From the NCBI GenBank assembly GCA_964058805.1, contig CAXKVV010000004.1:1-64000 (forward strand): 64,000 nucleotides of DNA, given 5' to 3'. Below are positions 35,495-47,215 of the stretch, piece after piece; within the stretch, counting starts at the first letter, position 1, and the number at the start of each line of letters is the position of its first letter. Source of the stretch: Schoenoplectus triqueter (lineage: Eukaryota; Streptophyta; Magnoliopsida; Poales; Cyperaceae). The notes under the pieces were generated by a model that made no database searches, was not told where the DNA came from, and worked only from the letters and a program-made list of their open reading frames with translations. Both the position numbers and the translations under genes were made by a program.

Positions 35495-38400
35495 CTTATT
35501 TAAACAGTTGTTTTTCGTGCATTCTACTTATATTTTGTGCAAGATTAGTATCGTGGAATATTCAAATCGAAGTTCTAATTATAATATCTTATAATAGTCA
35601 TGATTCGGAGTAATTATATTAATTTATCAGAAATTATGTATAATTATGCGGCCAGAAATTTTAAAATACTCAAACAACTTGTTTAAACAGCTGTTTTTAA
35701 AGTCTGTTACTTATGTATTATGCAAAATTAGTGTTGTAGAATGTTCATATTGAAGTGTTAATTAGATTATATTTTAATAGACATAATTAGAAGTGATTAT
35801 ATTAATTTTCACTAAATTATATGTAGTTATAGGGCAAAAAATGTTTAAATTCTCGAAAAACATTTTTAAATAGCCGTTTCTAATAAATCTTACTTCCGCT
35901 TTGGGAATAAATAGTGTCGTAGAATATTCATATCGAAGTGCTAGTTATGAGACAATGAGCTTTGAAAATTTTAAATAACTTGTTGAAACATCAGTTATAA
36001 ATGTATATTATTTATGTTTTATGAAAAATTACTGTTATAAGATATTTAATTTGGAGTGCTAATTAGACAATCATATAATTGGCATAAATAAGAGTAATTT
36101 TTTTAATTTGCTTGAAATTATATGTAGTTGTCTGCTATTTGTTTTTTGAAAAACTCAATCTACTAGTTTAAATTGTAGTTTTTTAATGCATCTTATTTTT
36201 GTTTTGTGCAAATTTAGTATTGTATAATATTCACATCGATGTATTAATTAGATAATCTTCTAATAGGCACAATTAGAAGTAATTATATTATTTTTTATGA
36301 AATTATATATAGTTATGAGACAATAAATTTTGAAAGTCTTAAATAACTTATATAAATAGTAGTTTTAAATTTATCTTATTTATGTTTAATGAAAAATTAA
36401 TGTTATAGGATATTTATATTAGAGTGTTAATTAGAAAATTAAATTATAGAAATAATTAGGAGTAATTATATTAATTTATACGAAATTATGTATAGTTATG
36501 CATCAAAAAAAATTTAAAATCTCAAACTACTTGTTTACACAGCTGTTTTTAATGTATCTTACTTATTTTTTATGTAAAATTCATGTCATAAAATATTCAT
36601 ATGAAAGCGTTAATTAGATAATCTTCTAATATGTATAATTAAAAATAATTATATTAATTTTGATAAAATTTTATATCGTCACGATGTAATAAATATTAAA
36701 AATCTTAAACAACTTGTTAAATAATAATTTTCAATGTATATTTTTCCTATTTCTTATGAAAAATTAGTATCCTATGATATTTATATCGAAGTGTTAATTT
36801 GACAATCTTGTAATTGACATAGTTAGGAGTGATTATATAAATTCGCTCAAAATTATGTGTAGTTTTGTTGCAAAAAGATGTTGAAAATCTTAAACAACTT
36901 ATTAAAATAATAGTTTCTAACTCATCTTACTTATATTTTGTGCAAAATTAGAGTCATAGAATATTTATATCTAAATTTTAACTCATAATTAGGAGTAATT
37001 ATATTATTTTTCATGAAATTATTTATAGTTATGCGGCCAAAAAAATTCAAAAACTCAAATAACTTGTTTAAACAACTATTTTTAATGCATCTTATTATTG
37101 TTTTGTGTAAAATTTGTGTCATACAATGTTCATATCGAAGTGTTAATTGAATAATTTTCTAATAAGTATAATTAGGAGTAATTATTTTAATTTTCATGAA
37201 ATTATGTGTAGTTATTAATCAAGAAATGTTAAAAATCTTAAATAACTTGTTTAAAAAATAGTTTTTAATACATCTTACTTATGTGTTATGAAAAATTAGT
37301 GTCGTAGTATACTCATATCGAAGTGTTAATTGGACAATCATATAATAGACTTAATTATGAGTAATTATATTAATTTTCATGAAATTATGTGTACTTATGC
37401 GGCCAAAGTTTTTGAAAAAAACAAACTACTTGTATAAACAACTGTTTTTAATGTATTCTGTTTATGTCTTGTGCAAAAATAGTGTTGTAGAGCGTTCATA
37501 TCGAAGTATTAATTAGCTAATATTTTAATAGACATAATTAGAAGTAATAATACTACTTATCTCGAAACTATATGTAGTTATGAGGCAAAAAATGTTGAAA
37601 ACTTAATTTTTTTGAGGAAAAATAGTGCCATAAAATATTCATTTTGAAGTTTTAGTTCAACATCTTATAATAGACATAGTTATACGGTAAATTTTTTTTT
37701 CATAAAGTCGAACAACTTGTTTAAACAGTAGTTCTTAATGCATCTTACTTATGTTTTATGTAATATTATCATTATAGAATATTCATATCGAAGTTTTAAT
37801 TGAAAAAAAATATAATAGACGTAATTAGGAGTAATTATATTAATTTGTACGAAATTATATGTAGTTATGCGGCAAAAAATTATGAAAACTCAAATAACTT
37901 GTTTAAACAACAGTTTTTAATGCATCTTACTTATATTTTGCTTAAAATTAGCGTCATAAAATATTCATATAGAAGTTTTAATAGGACAATCTTATAATAT
38001 GCGTAATCAGGAGTAATTTTTTTAATTTGCATGAAATTTTATGTAGTTGTGCGGTCAAAAATTTTCATAAAGTAAAATAACTTGTTTAAACAATAGTTTT
38101 TAACCCAGCTTACTTATGTTTTGTACAAAATTAGCGTTATAAAATATTCATATCGAAGTTTTAATTAGTAAATTTATATTAGGCGTAATTAAGAGTAGTT
38201 ATATTATTTTTCACGAAATTATTTATAGTTAGGAGGAAAAATATTGAAAACTCAAATAATTTTTTTAAACAACGGTTTCTAATACATCTTAATTATGTTT
38301 TATAAAAAATTAATATCATAAAATATTCATATCAAAGTGTTAATTAAAAAAATCTTGTAAAAGACTTAATTAGGAGTAATTATATTAACTTATACTAAAT

Positions 38401-39240
38401 AATGTGCAGTTATGCCAAAAAAATTGAAAAGATCAAACAACTTGTTTAAAAAGTAAATTTTCTTGCATCTTACTTATATTTTATGCAAAATTAGTGTTGT
38501 AAAATATTCATATCAAAGTTTTAACAATAAGCATATTTAGCAGTGATTATATTAATTTATAAGAAATTATGTGTAGTTATGTGTGAAGAAATGAAAAAAA
38601 TCTTAAACAACTTGTTTAAACATTACTTTCTAATATATCGTACTTATGTTTTATGAAAAATTGAACAATCTTATAATAGATATAATTAGTAGTAATTATT
38701 TAATTTGCATGAAGTTATATATACTTATGCAGCCAAAAAATTTGAAAAACACAAACAACTTATTTAAACAACTATTTTTGGTGCATCCTACTTATGTCTT
38801 ATGCAAAATTAGTGTGTTAGAATATTAATATTGATGTATTAATTGACTAATATTTTAATAGGGATAATTAAGAATAATTATATTATTTTTTATGAAATTA
38901 TATATAGTTATGAGGCCAAAAATATTGAAAAACTTAACTTTTTTAGATACCAGTTTCAAATGCATCTTAATTATGTTTTAAGGAAAAATAGTGTAAAAAA
39001 TATTTATTTTGAAGTGTTAATTGAATGATTTTATAATAGACATAATTAGAAGTGATCATATTAATTTGTACAAAATTATGTGTAGTTATGCGGCTAAAAA
39101 TATTCATAAAGCCAAATAACTTGTTTAAACAATAATGTTTAGCACATCTTACTTACGCTTTGTGCGATATTAGCATTATATAATATTTATATTGATGTTT
39201 TAATTGGATAATTTTATAATAACTGTAATTAGGAGTAATT
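35495..39240. repeat. Satellite array, ~183-bp monomers (right part)
   Basis: Continuation of the same satellite. The first ~450 bp (to about 35940) are close to the homogenised units, and the marker AACATTTTTAAATAGCCG recurs at about 35859. The rest (36.0-39.2 kb) is strongly diverged, mirroring the diverged left edge at 19.0-20.4 kb. No genes. Confidence 0.93.
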
Positions 39241-39242
39241 GT

Positions 39243-40020
39243 ATTGTACCGTCCAAAATGAGTACGGTAGCGCAAAATATGAAAACGGGATTCAGCTCCT
39301 TCAGTACAGCCGAAAATGAATCTGGGAGCACAAAATATGAAAACTAGACCAGGGCCCTCGACATCGTTGAAAACGAGTCCTAGAGCACAACACATGAAAA
39401 CGGGACATGACGTCCTTGATACCGAAAAAAATGAGTCTGGAAGAGCAAAACATGAAAACTGCACTCCAGCACCCCTTAGAACCGCCGAAAAACAAGAAAA
39501 ATGGACCAGGCGCTCGTAGTCCCATCGAAAATGAGTTTTGGAGTGCAAAACATGAAATATGGACCCGACGCCCTCGTTATTGTCGGAAATGAGTTCAGAA
39601 GTGCAAAACATGAAAACGAGACCCGATGCCCTCGGTATCGTCGAAACGAGTCTGGGAGCGCAAAACATGAAAACTCGACCCGACGTCCTCTGTACTGCCC
39701 TAAATGGGTCATGAAGCGCAAAACATGAAAACTGGACCCGGCACCCACGGTACCGCCCAAAACGAGTTCGGGAACAGAAAACATAAAAATTGAACCTGAC
39801 GCCATCGGTAACGTCCAAAACGAGTCCGACAACCCAAAACATTAAAACTAGATCCGACGCCCTCGGTACCGCCGAAAACAAGTTTAGAAACGCAAAACTT
39901 GAAAAATAGCACCCGACGCCCTCGGTACCGTCCAAAATGAGTCTGAGAGCGTAAAACATGAAAACTGAACTTCACCTTCTCAATATCGTGAAAAATGAGT
40001 CCGGAAGCATAATCTTCTCC
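39243..40020. repeat. ~57-bp minisatellite
   Basis: About 13-14 units of 57-58 bp, marked by GCAAAACATGAAAAC (39545, 39603, 39660, 39718 and others), ACCCGACGCCCTCGGTACCG and CGAAAACGAGTCTGGGAGC. It abuts the last satellite monomer directly. A 268-codon minus-strand open frame crosses it but is repetitive, continues into the satellite and has no family features, so I treat it as fortuitous. Confidence 0.88.
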
Positions 40021-40367
40021 ATTTCGAGCGGAACTTGACATGTTGGTCAACACAACACTAAGACGGCGCCTCATCAGCTTGCCTATGAGGCGAGGTGCCG
40101 TACGGGAAACAACGTTTAAGTTATCTGCGTGTAATGGAGAGGATCCGGATCCGGATCCGAGGTAGAGGTCAACTTACCAGGGAAGGAACGGGCGAGTGCG
40201 TGGAGTCCATTGGAGAGAGCCCGCCTCGGAGGAGAGAATGTCAGAGGGAGGCAACGCAAATATTTTTATGTTGAACGAGAGTGTGCTCAGAGTCGGAGCG
40301 AAGAAAAGGGAATCAGTGCAGGGCTAGCAGGGACCCGATCCGCCGATTCGCTGTTGCGCGTCACCAT
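40021..40367. other. Unassigned GC-richer sequence
   Basis: Contains an imperfect inverted repeat GGCGCCTCAT...ATGAGGCG (about 40063-40092), a GGATCC triplet (about 40140-40159) and a short open frame without recognisable features. No gene called. Confidence 0.4.
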
Positions 40368-40455
40368 GCAGTGCAGCACATTGTCCGTTCGATAACTTTG
40401 AGATTCGAGTTAGCACGAATCTCAAAATGATCGAATGAATCATGTTCTGCACTGC
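40368..40455. other. 88-nt hairpin flanked by 12-bp direct repeats
   Basis: Arms of 40 nt with an 8-nt loop (AGTTAGCA). GCAGTGCAG (40368-40376) pairs with CTGCACTGC (40447-40455), TTCGAT (40388-40393) with ATCGAA (40430-40435), and TTTGAGATTCG (40397-40407) with CGAATCTCAAA (40416-40426). About 80% of arm positions pair with no gap. GGGCTAGCAGGG occurs on both sides (40321-40332, 40486-40497). It could be a small inverted-repeat insertion or a hairpin RNA precursor; no known miRNA was recognised. Confidence 0.55.
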
Positions 40456-40639
40456 ACTTTGCCGCGCGGCAGAAGATCTGATTCCGGGCTAGCAGGGGTA
40501 TTGACGTGTTGTTAATTCAGAGGAGTCATTCTTATATCCGCCACGGGCAGTTCCGCATAGGTGGGTCCCACTAAGGATCTGTGAAATAAATAACGGTGGA
40601 GCAATTAGCAAATATCTGACATTCGAAGGTGTAGTAGAT

Positions 40640-41575
40640 TATTTCGCTTGAAATAAATATATGAATTTAAAATTTTATTAAATTTATCAAATTATAAATT
40701 AAATTAAAATTTGAAAAATATCAACCAAATAAGTTAAAAATTAAATAAATTAAAATTTTCTTAGATTTATTTGATTAAACCGAAATTATATTAATTAAAA
40801 ACAATGAAAATATTAATAAACATAAAATTAATGGAAGAAAAGTGTTTAAAAAGTAAGTAAATAACTAAATAAAATTTATAAAAATAAATACATTTAAATT
40901 ATTTTTGATATAGTTTATTCTATATCAAGTAAAATTAGGGGTGTCAATGGGTCAGATTCGGATCAGGTCATATTTTTATTATTTTTCTTGATCCGACTCG
41001 AACTCGACCCGATTAAATTCGGGTCAAAAAATCTTAATCCATACCCGATCCGACCTGGGTAAAATAATTAAATACTAATTAATTATTTTATATAATTTTA
41101 AGTAATAAAATATTAATTAATTTATAATTAATCCTAATTAGTGCATAATTAGTGTATATTTAAGCTTAAATTAGTATAAATCACAAAATTACTTCAAAAA
41201 ACATAATTAATTGGGTCGGGTCGGGTTGACCCGAACCCGACCCGATTCGGGTAAAAAAAAATTAAATCCATACCCGATCCATTTATCTTCAGGTCATGTC
41301 GGATCGGGTCGGGTCAATAATTAACACCCATAAGTAAAATGAATCTTCTTGATAAATTTTAAATTATTTGATTTATTCAATTTAACAAAATATAAATCAA
41401 ATCAAAGAACAAAAACCGAATTAACTAAAATTTTCAGCCGAATCTAATTTTATAAATTAAAGAATTAAACTAAAATTTAATAACTCAATTCAAAATCAAT
41501 CTAAATTTATAAATTAAAAAATTAAACTAAAATTTAATGATTCAATTCAAAATCAATTAAACCAATGACACCCCT
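40640..41575. mobile_element. Older AT-rich repeat, interrupted by a MITE
   Basis: The two halves, 40640-40935 and 41341-41575, match successive parts of the repeat at about 61795-62215: the AAATTATATTAATTAAA and TATATCAAG blocks on the left, and CATAAATTTT...GATTTATTCA on the right. The right end carries ACACCCC-type terminal sequence (about 41569). Non-coding and diverged. Confidence 0.55.
40936..41331. mobile_element. 396-bp GGGTCGGGT-family MITE with 9-bp target duplication
   Basis: Ends AGGGGTGTCAAT / ATTAACACCCAT, with 10 of 12 positions complementary. The flanking duplication is AAGTAAAAT (40927-40935 and 41332-41340). The uninterrupted related sequence near 62000 has a single AAGAAAAT-like word at this place, confirming the insertion. 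The interior matches the reverse complement of 12493-12900. Confidence 0.8.
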
Positions 41576-41729
41576 CAATATTCCGATTCGAAATCGACGC
41601 CTCTTTACGTCCAAACGACTATGGGACCATGTAATGTAATTAACCCGCTCCACATTTTCAAGTTTCGAATAATCCGCACGAATCAATACTGCCTGCTCTC
41701 GACTCTTCTTCGCCGCGGCTCATTAAAAG

Positions 41730-41836
41730 TGGGCTTAATTTGAGCCCAGGAATAGTGAACGTTCTTTTTATGGGCTAACTGGAGCCCAGAACAACATTTA
41801 GGTTTTAGGGTTTTTAAAGCTATAGGCTATATATAG
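41730..41836 (+). promoter_or_regulatory. RPS21 core promoter: site II elements, telo-box, TATA
   Basis: Four TGGGCY (site II) elements: TGGGCT at 41730 and 41771, and AGCCCA at 41743 and 41783. A telo-box TTAGGGTTT follows at 41805-41813, then a TATA-like CTATATATAG at 41827-41836. Site II elements (TCP factors) plus a telo-box are the known promoter signature of plant ribosomal protein and other growth-linked genes. Confidence 0.8.
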
Positions 41837-41859
41837 TTGTTCGTCATTTATTAATTTAT

Positions 41860-41896
41860 TTTTCTTGGTATCCGCCGTCTTGGCAGAGAGAACAAG
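41860..41896 (+). other. RPS21 5' UTR exon 1
   Basis: Inferred short leader exon between the TATA-like box and the donor AAG|GTATCC at 41896/41897. The most likely acceptor is TTATTCAG ending at 42798, giving a ~0.9-kb leader intron. Leader introns are common in plant ribosomal protein genes. The transcription start is estimated, not seen. Confidence 0.55.
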
Positions 41897-42842
41897 GTAT
41901 CCTTTTCTTCTCAAAACCTCGCCTGAATTTGATTTGATGCTCTTTACACGAATTTTCTAGCTGAGATTACCTTTGATCTTTATTTTGCTTTGTTGTTTGC
42001 TGAACTTTGTGTGATAGAAATCCCGCATACCTCTGTTGATTGGATTGGGAATCGTTATATGTTTATTAATTTGTGCATGATCTGGTAATATAACGTTCCT
42101 TAGGAAGTTTGGTAGGTATAGTAGTTCACAGTTATAATTAAGATAGGCATTTGTATGTTGAATTGAGGTTAAAGTCTTTTTTAAGTCCCTTTCAGCATTG
42201 CGTTTGTCATTCGATTTTGTTCTTGGTACATTGAGATTAGAGACTGTCTAATACCGAACTAGAAGTCTTTTTGACTTTGATTGATGAACTCTTATGTTAG
42301 GCACTTAATGGTGGTGTGTTTTCGTTTTGTTGATGGTGTATTTTGTTGTGATAGTTAGTATTCTGGTAACGAGTTTCTAACATCAATTATGTACGGTTAA
42401 ATCTAATTAGTTTCAGACTCCCATAAATCTAATAATGGTGTTTGACAGTTTTAAATTTTGATGAGGAGCCCCCTTTGAGTCTTAGTTGCACTTGTACTTA
42501 GTGCAACTGTAGCATCATTGTTCAACAGGGATTTCGATTGGCTGCCATAAAAACTCTATGTCAGGATATTGCCATGGATATGGTCCATATTTTAGCAATA
42601 GAGGGTGCTTTGGGTGCTTTTTAATTGTGTCCCTCTCATATATACACAAAAAGTCCACAGCTCAATTATACCATAGAGAAAGTATGGCAATGGATATGAT
42701 TCCGTTCAACAGATGTCCAATTATTTTGCTAGTGAATTTTCATTTCTATTTAAATTTAAACAAACTTTATAATGTATTTCTTATTGTTTGTTATTCAGGA
42801 AATCACTGCAATTGTAGCCGTCAGATCTGACTCAGAGACAAC

Positions 42843-44322
42843 ATGCAGAATGAAGAGGGACAGATTGTGGATCTCTACATCCCCAGGAAATGGTATGCAT
42901 AAGTGGTCTTTCATATGCATTTGAAATAACATATAATAAAGATACATAACTAATAAATAGTCTCAGTATATATCTTAAATACTACAATATCTGTAGTTTC
43001 AAAACCAAAGATTCTGGCAGCTATTCTGTTTGAAGTATGCTGTGAATATAGCAGGGTGGAGCTGTTGCTCCCTATTGATTTCTGATTATATCTTGGTTGT
43101 TCGGATGCTTTACATGATCTACTGTTACTGATCTGTTCTTATTGTTCTTCTATTATGAGCATCACTTGTGTCAAAGAAGAAAATATAATCAAACAACAGA
43201 ATGACTTCTTAGCAGTTTGTATTGGAATAAGTTGGTTACTTGATTTTGGTAGATTACACATTGTACTCTGTGTTTGATAGATTTATTCGTGAATCAATGT
43301 GGTCAACAAATTGTCTGCTAATGACAGTACTCTTCATGTAACATATACTGAGTACTTAACGGACACAATTACTTTTCATTGTAGCTCGGCCACTAATAGG
43401 CTAATAACAGCTAAGGATCATGCTTCTGTTCAGCTCAACATTGGTCATCTTGATGAGAATGGCATCTACACTGGACAGTTCACCACCTATGCTCTCTCTG
43501 GCTCCATTCGTGCTCAGGTTTCTTTTTTCTCCTCTGAAAATCTTTATTTTATATGTAGAGGAAACCGTGAAGGCATTTTTTGCATACATTGCTTCCTGTG
43601 TGATATTTTGGTGTGTTTTGTTGCTGCTATATCTATTGTTCAACTCGTGTTCTGTTTTTTTTATTTTATTTTGGAGTTCCATAAATGGCATGGCACACTT
43701 TTGTGAGCTGTGAGAACTGAGAGGTAATATTATTGTAATGCTTTGTTTTCAGCAAACTGTTCCCAAACTATCTTTTCTTTCAGTTTTTCTATTATGAAAA
43801 TAATTCGCAAATGTGAAACACGTATTGTGGATACCTGGTACTGTTCCTTTTTTCAAACAGTTCTATCTTGTTTTTATTTTACCCCACATATTATTTTTAG
43901 AGAAGGGATCGAATTACTATTTTTTTTGGTGCTTATGGTGTCTATTTATTTATTTATGTATAAATTTAAAAATGTGAACCGTTAGATGTATTCTATATCA
44001 TCACAATTGTATGTATATAAAAAATCAAAAAAATTTAACTTTATTTGAATAGCCATCAAGTAACTTGTCTAAATTGTAAAATAACTGTTCAGTTGGCAGT
44101 CCTTTCTCAACCTCCTTTAGATGTAACATTGACTTTTTTATATATATATATATATATATTTTCTTGATGGCAGTTCTTTTTGTGCTGTAGATAAAGCATT
44201 TAATAACTGCTGTAATACTATCAGTTAAATTCACAAGGTACTTGTTGTCACAACAGGGTGATGCTGACAGTGCACTGGACAGGCTATGGCATGAGAAGAA
44301 AACCAAGTTGGGCCAGGAGTAG
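42843..44322 (+). CDS. RPS21: 40S ribosomal protein S21 (eS21), three coding exons
   Basis: Coding exons are 42843-42892, 43385-43517 and 44257-44322 (50 + 133 + 66 nt), giving 82 residues, the usual plant eS21 length. All introns are GT-AG: AATG|GTATGC...TTGTAG|CTCGG and TCAG|GTTTCT...CAACAG|GGTGA. The protein opens [16 protein letters not shown], the first junction falls inside the codon for Cys17, and [20 protein letters not shown] and [20 protein letters not shown] follow. It ends [21 protein letters not shown]. eS21 is a small-subunit protein on the solvent side near uS2, needed for late maturation of the 40S subunit. The frame is intact with no stop, so this is a functional-looking gene. 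The long AT-rich introns explain the spurious ORFs over 43.3-44.0 kb. The 3' UTR probably ends around 44450. Confidence 0.95.
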
Positions 44323-44459
44323 AGCTTCAATGCTGTTGTTTTTGTTCTGCAAACATGTTTTGGGTTTTGTTCCAACAATGGGCTGAGTTGTGATAATCTT
44401 TGAGTGTCAATGTTGAATTTTCTTCTTCATCAAACAGACGTTTTATTTAATCAATCTTG

Positions 44460-47080
44460 GTGTATTGCCTGCGAGTTCTAATGGTTTGTTGTAACGACAG
44501 ATTAAGATTAGTCTTAAATAGTCTTTTTAAATATCTTGATTCTAAAAATTTATGGAGAGCTCGAAAAATGTTAAAATGCTTAAAACACTAAAAGGCTAAA
44601 CGTCGGGGTGGAAAAATATCATTCCATTCTAATATAAAATATGATAATAAACAAAGTAAAAAATAATTATAATTAATCAATTATTTTTATGTGTTTATCA
44701 TATTTAAAAAAAATAAAAATTTTAGTAAATTCTTCAGTAAAATAATGTTTTTTTGTTTAAGTATATCATCCATTGCATAACTTTGAATGTGCTATAAATT
44801 GAATGAAAACTTTAATATTTCTTAATGTATCTAATGATTTATGTCCTTTCTAAAAATTGACTTACATGATCAGAAAATACTGTAGAGATAGAGATGTGCG
44901 TTGAGAATTAAGAACAACGATGGTTGTTGAAAGGTGGAATGGTACTAGAAGCCGAGCAGATTGGAATCTACACTAACAATACCCAGCTCAACGAGCCCAC
45001 TATGGGTCTACGCCACCATCTCCAGGAGTAAGTGAATACAATAAAAACATCATAGTGATCATCTAATCCGTAATCTAAAACGAATTGTTTGAATTATCCC
45101 TAGAGTTACTGCACTACATGCAGCACTCTAAAGAACTAATTTTAAAATTTTGAAAGTGAGATGCAAGAATGCAAACTAAAACAAGCTTGTTAGTACTGGA
45201 AAACAATGTAGTGAAGTTGTGTTGGAAACTTGGAAATAATTGCTATATATATAAGCTGCAAAAAGTTCCGAAAACAACATATTTAAATCAACTGCATGAA
45301 TTATACTATACTAATGATAGCCACTTCAATGGAGGTGTTGGCTAAACAATTCTCCACTCAATATCTTAGGAAGTGCTCCGAACTTAAAACTAAAAGAGAG
45401 AAAAGGAGGTGAGAGGGGAGGAGGATAATTGAGAGGATTTTTTTTTATTTATTTTCACAAAATTTATTCATCTTCAAGTCGAGTAATAAAAATTTAACCT
45501 ATTTTCCATTCTCTATCTTTTCCTTCTCTCCTCTTTCATTCTCATCCGAACTTGGTACAGACTCTTACTGATGCACAGATAGTCAGATATACATCCTTCC
45601 TTTTATTGAATCCCTCAAGGCCTCAACTCATTTTTTTTAATAGCCCTCAACTCAAATTTCTAATACATATTTGAGTGCTATAACTGAACTAAATTTGTTG
45701 ACGCTTAATTGTTCATATAATCCTTAAGTTTATCATTAGGGGTATTTGCTGGTCACTCCAATAAGAGTGGGACGTAATAGAGGTAAATATCTATTATTTA
45801 CCTATAGTTTTTGAACTAGTTAATGTTTCTATATGAAATTTGCATAGCAACATGATTGATGGCAATTGGCAGCACTTGATAAAGCCATGAAAGACACAAT
45901 GGTAGTGTTCAGTTGATTTTTGACAGCAGCTTTAGGCTGTCTCGCTTGGCTGATTACTTTTGTTGTGGTTGGGATGTCATAAATTAAAATTGACTATGAC
46001 CCTGCCTAAAAGCAGACAAACTTCACTTGTAAGTTTGCAGTATCCTTTTCTTCTCTTTTTAATTATTTTTTTCTAACAAAAATGATTTCGCTTCTTTTAA
46101 GGTTTGTCTGCTGTTCTAGTGATGTACGGAGATAAAAGTATATGGCTATCTGCAAATGATAATTGTGGGGCTAAAATATCTGTCCATGAAAGAATGCACA
46201 TAATTTGGATTTTCTAATCTGTGAATTTCATGAGACTATTTTTTTTCTATAAATTGTCAGTACATATAGTTGTAGCATGTGGGTTAGTCCTCATCCTCTG
46301 ACGAGCTGCAAGAGCTGCACGTGCTTTACCGTCGTAGGATTTTCACGGGGCTTTGAGATTGATGACGGATGAAATCAGGCAATTAATTCTCTCTCTGCCC
46401 TGCATATATACATGCCGCACGACAGATGATACAAATTGTCGAATACCATGTAGATGTAGGTACTCTGAATTGCATTTGGACTGTACTTTAAAGGCTAGGG
46501 CACGCGTACTCTGAATTGCATTTGGACTGTACTTTAAAGGCTAGGGCACGCTTATCTTACGCCTTTCCAACTGTCTCTACTGTGTCCCTCTTTTTTACAC
46601 CATGCAATGCTTTGGTCCTTTTATTGGCTCACGGCTGGTACATCATGAATTCTTTTTCTTTTAATAAATTTGATGCAAAGATGTTCTTTAACACATTTGC
46701 ATGCATAGTATACATAGTTAGTACATTACATTACTGTCTTTATTATATATACCAACGTGAATTAGATTTTTCCATTAACAAAAAAACATCAGTTGCTCTC
46801 AAGCTATGCTCATTCACAAGTAGAACACTTTGTTTTGTTTATTTGCGCCGAGCTGTGGTACAAGAATTGCTATAGTCCTTGATTTGCAGAAAAGTGCTGC
46901 TTGATCTTTTTCTGATTGCATTACTGTAGCCGACATATTAGTCGAGATTCTTCTACAAGGACGAATATATAAAATAAGAAAAGGACGTGGCAGACAGTTC
47001 TTATCTCGCCTACTGTTCTCCCACTTTTTCAATGCTCATAAAAGTGATTGACACCGACCCTTTTCATATGCATTTGCGTT
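44460..47080. other. Intergenic region downstream of RPS21
   Basis: No confident gene. A block at about 44880-45030 is GC-richer and may be an exon relic, but no family was recognised. A perfect 46-bp tandem duplication lies at 46460-46551. Several 80-120-codon open frames lack family features and are AT-driven. Confidence 0.4.
46460..46551. repeat. Perfect 46-bp tandem duplication
   Basis: The unit starting GTACTCTGAATTGCATTTGG and ending GGGCACGC is present twice with no mismatch (46460-46505, 46506-46551). The lack of divergence points to a very recent duplication. Confidence 0.9.
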
Positions 47081-47082
47081 AT

Positions 47083-47215
47083 CAGGGGCGGGTGGTGCCG
47101 GCCGGAGCCCGAATATTTTTTTAATTCGCTGAAAAATAAAATTTTACAGTAAAAAATATTTTATTTTTTTGATCCGATATTTTTATCGATCATTTTTTAT
47201 TCCACCTCTGACGTT
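47083..47215. mobile_element. Fragment of GGGGCGG MITE-like family
   Basis: Begins CAGGGGCGGGTGGTGCCGG with GGAGCCCG and an AT-rich body, and ends near CCACCTCTGACG. It resembles the termini of the 4691 element. The boundaries are soft. Confidence 0.4.

Noticed and set aside
39153..39959. 268-codon minus-strand open frame
   Set aside because: It lies across the 57-bp minisatellite and runs into the 183-bp satellite. The peptide is a degenerate repeat without family features, so openness follows from the repeat composition.
43299..43985. Open frames of 80-135 codons
   Set aside because: They cover RPS21 exon 2 and its AT-rich introns. The spliced eS21 model explains the only conserved part (43385-43517).
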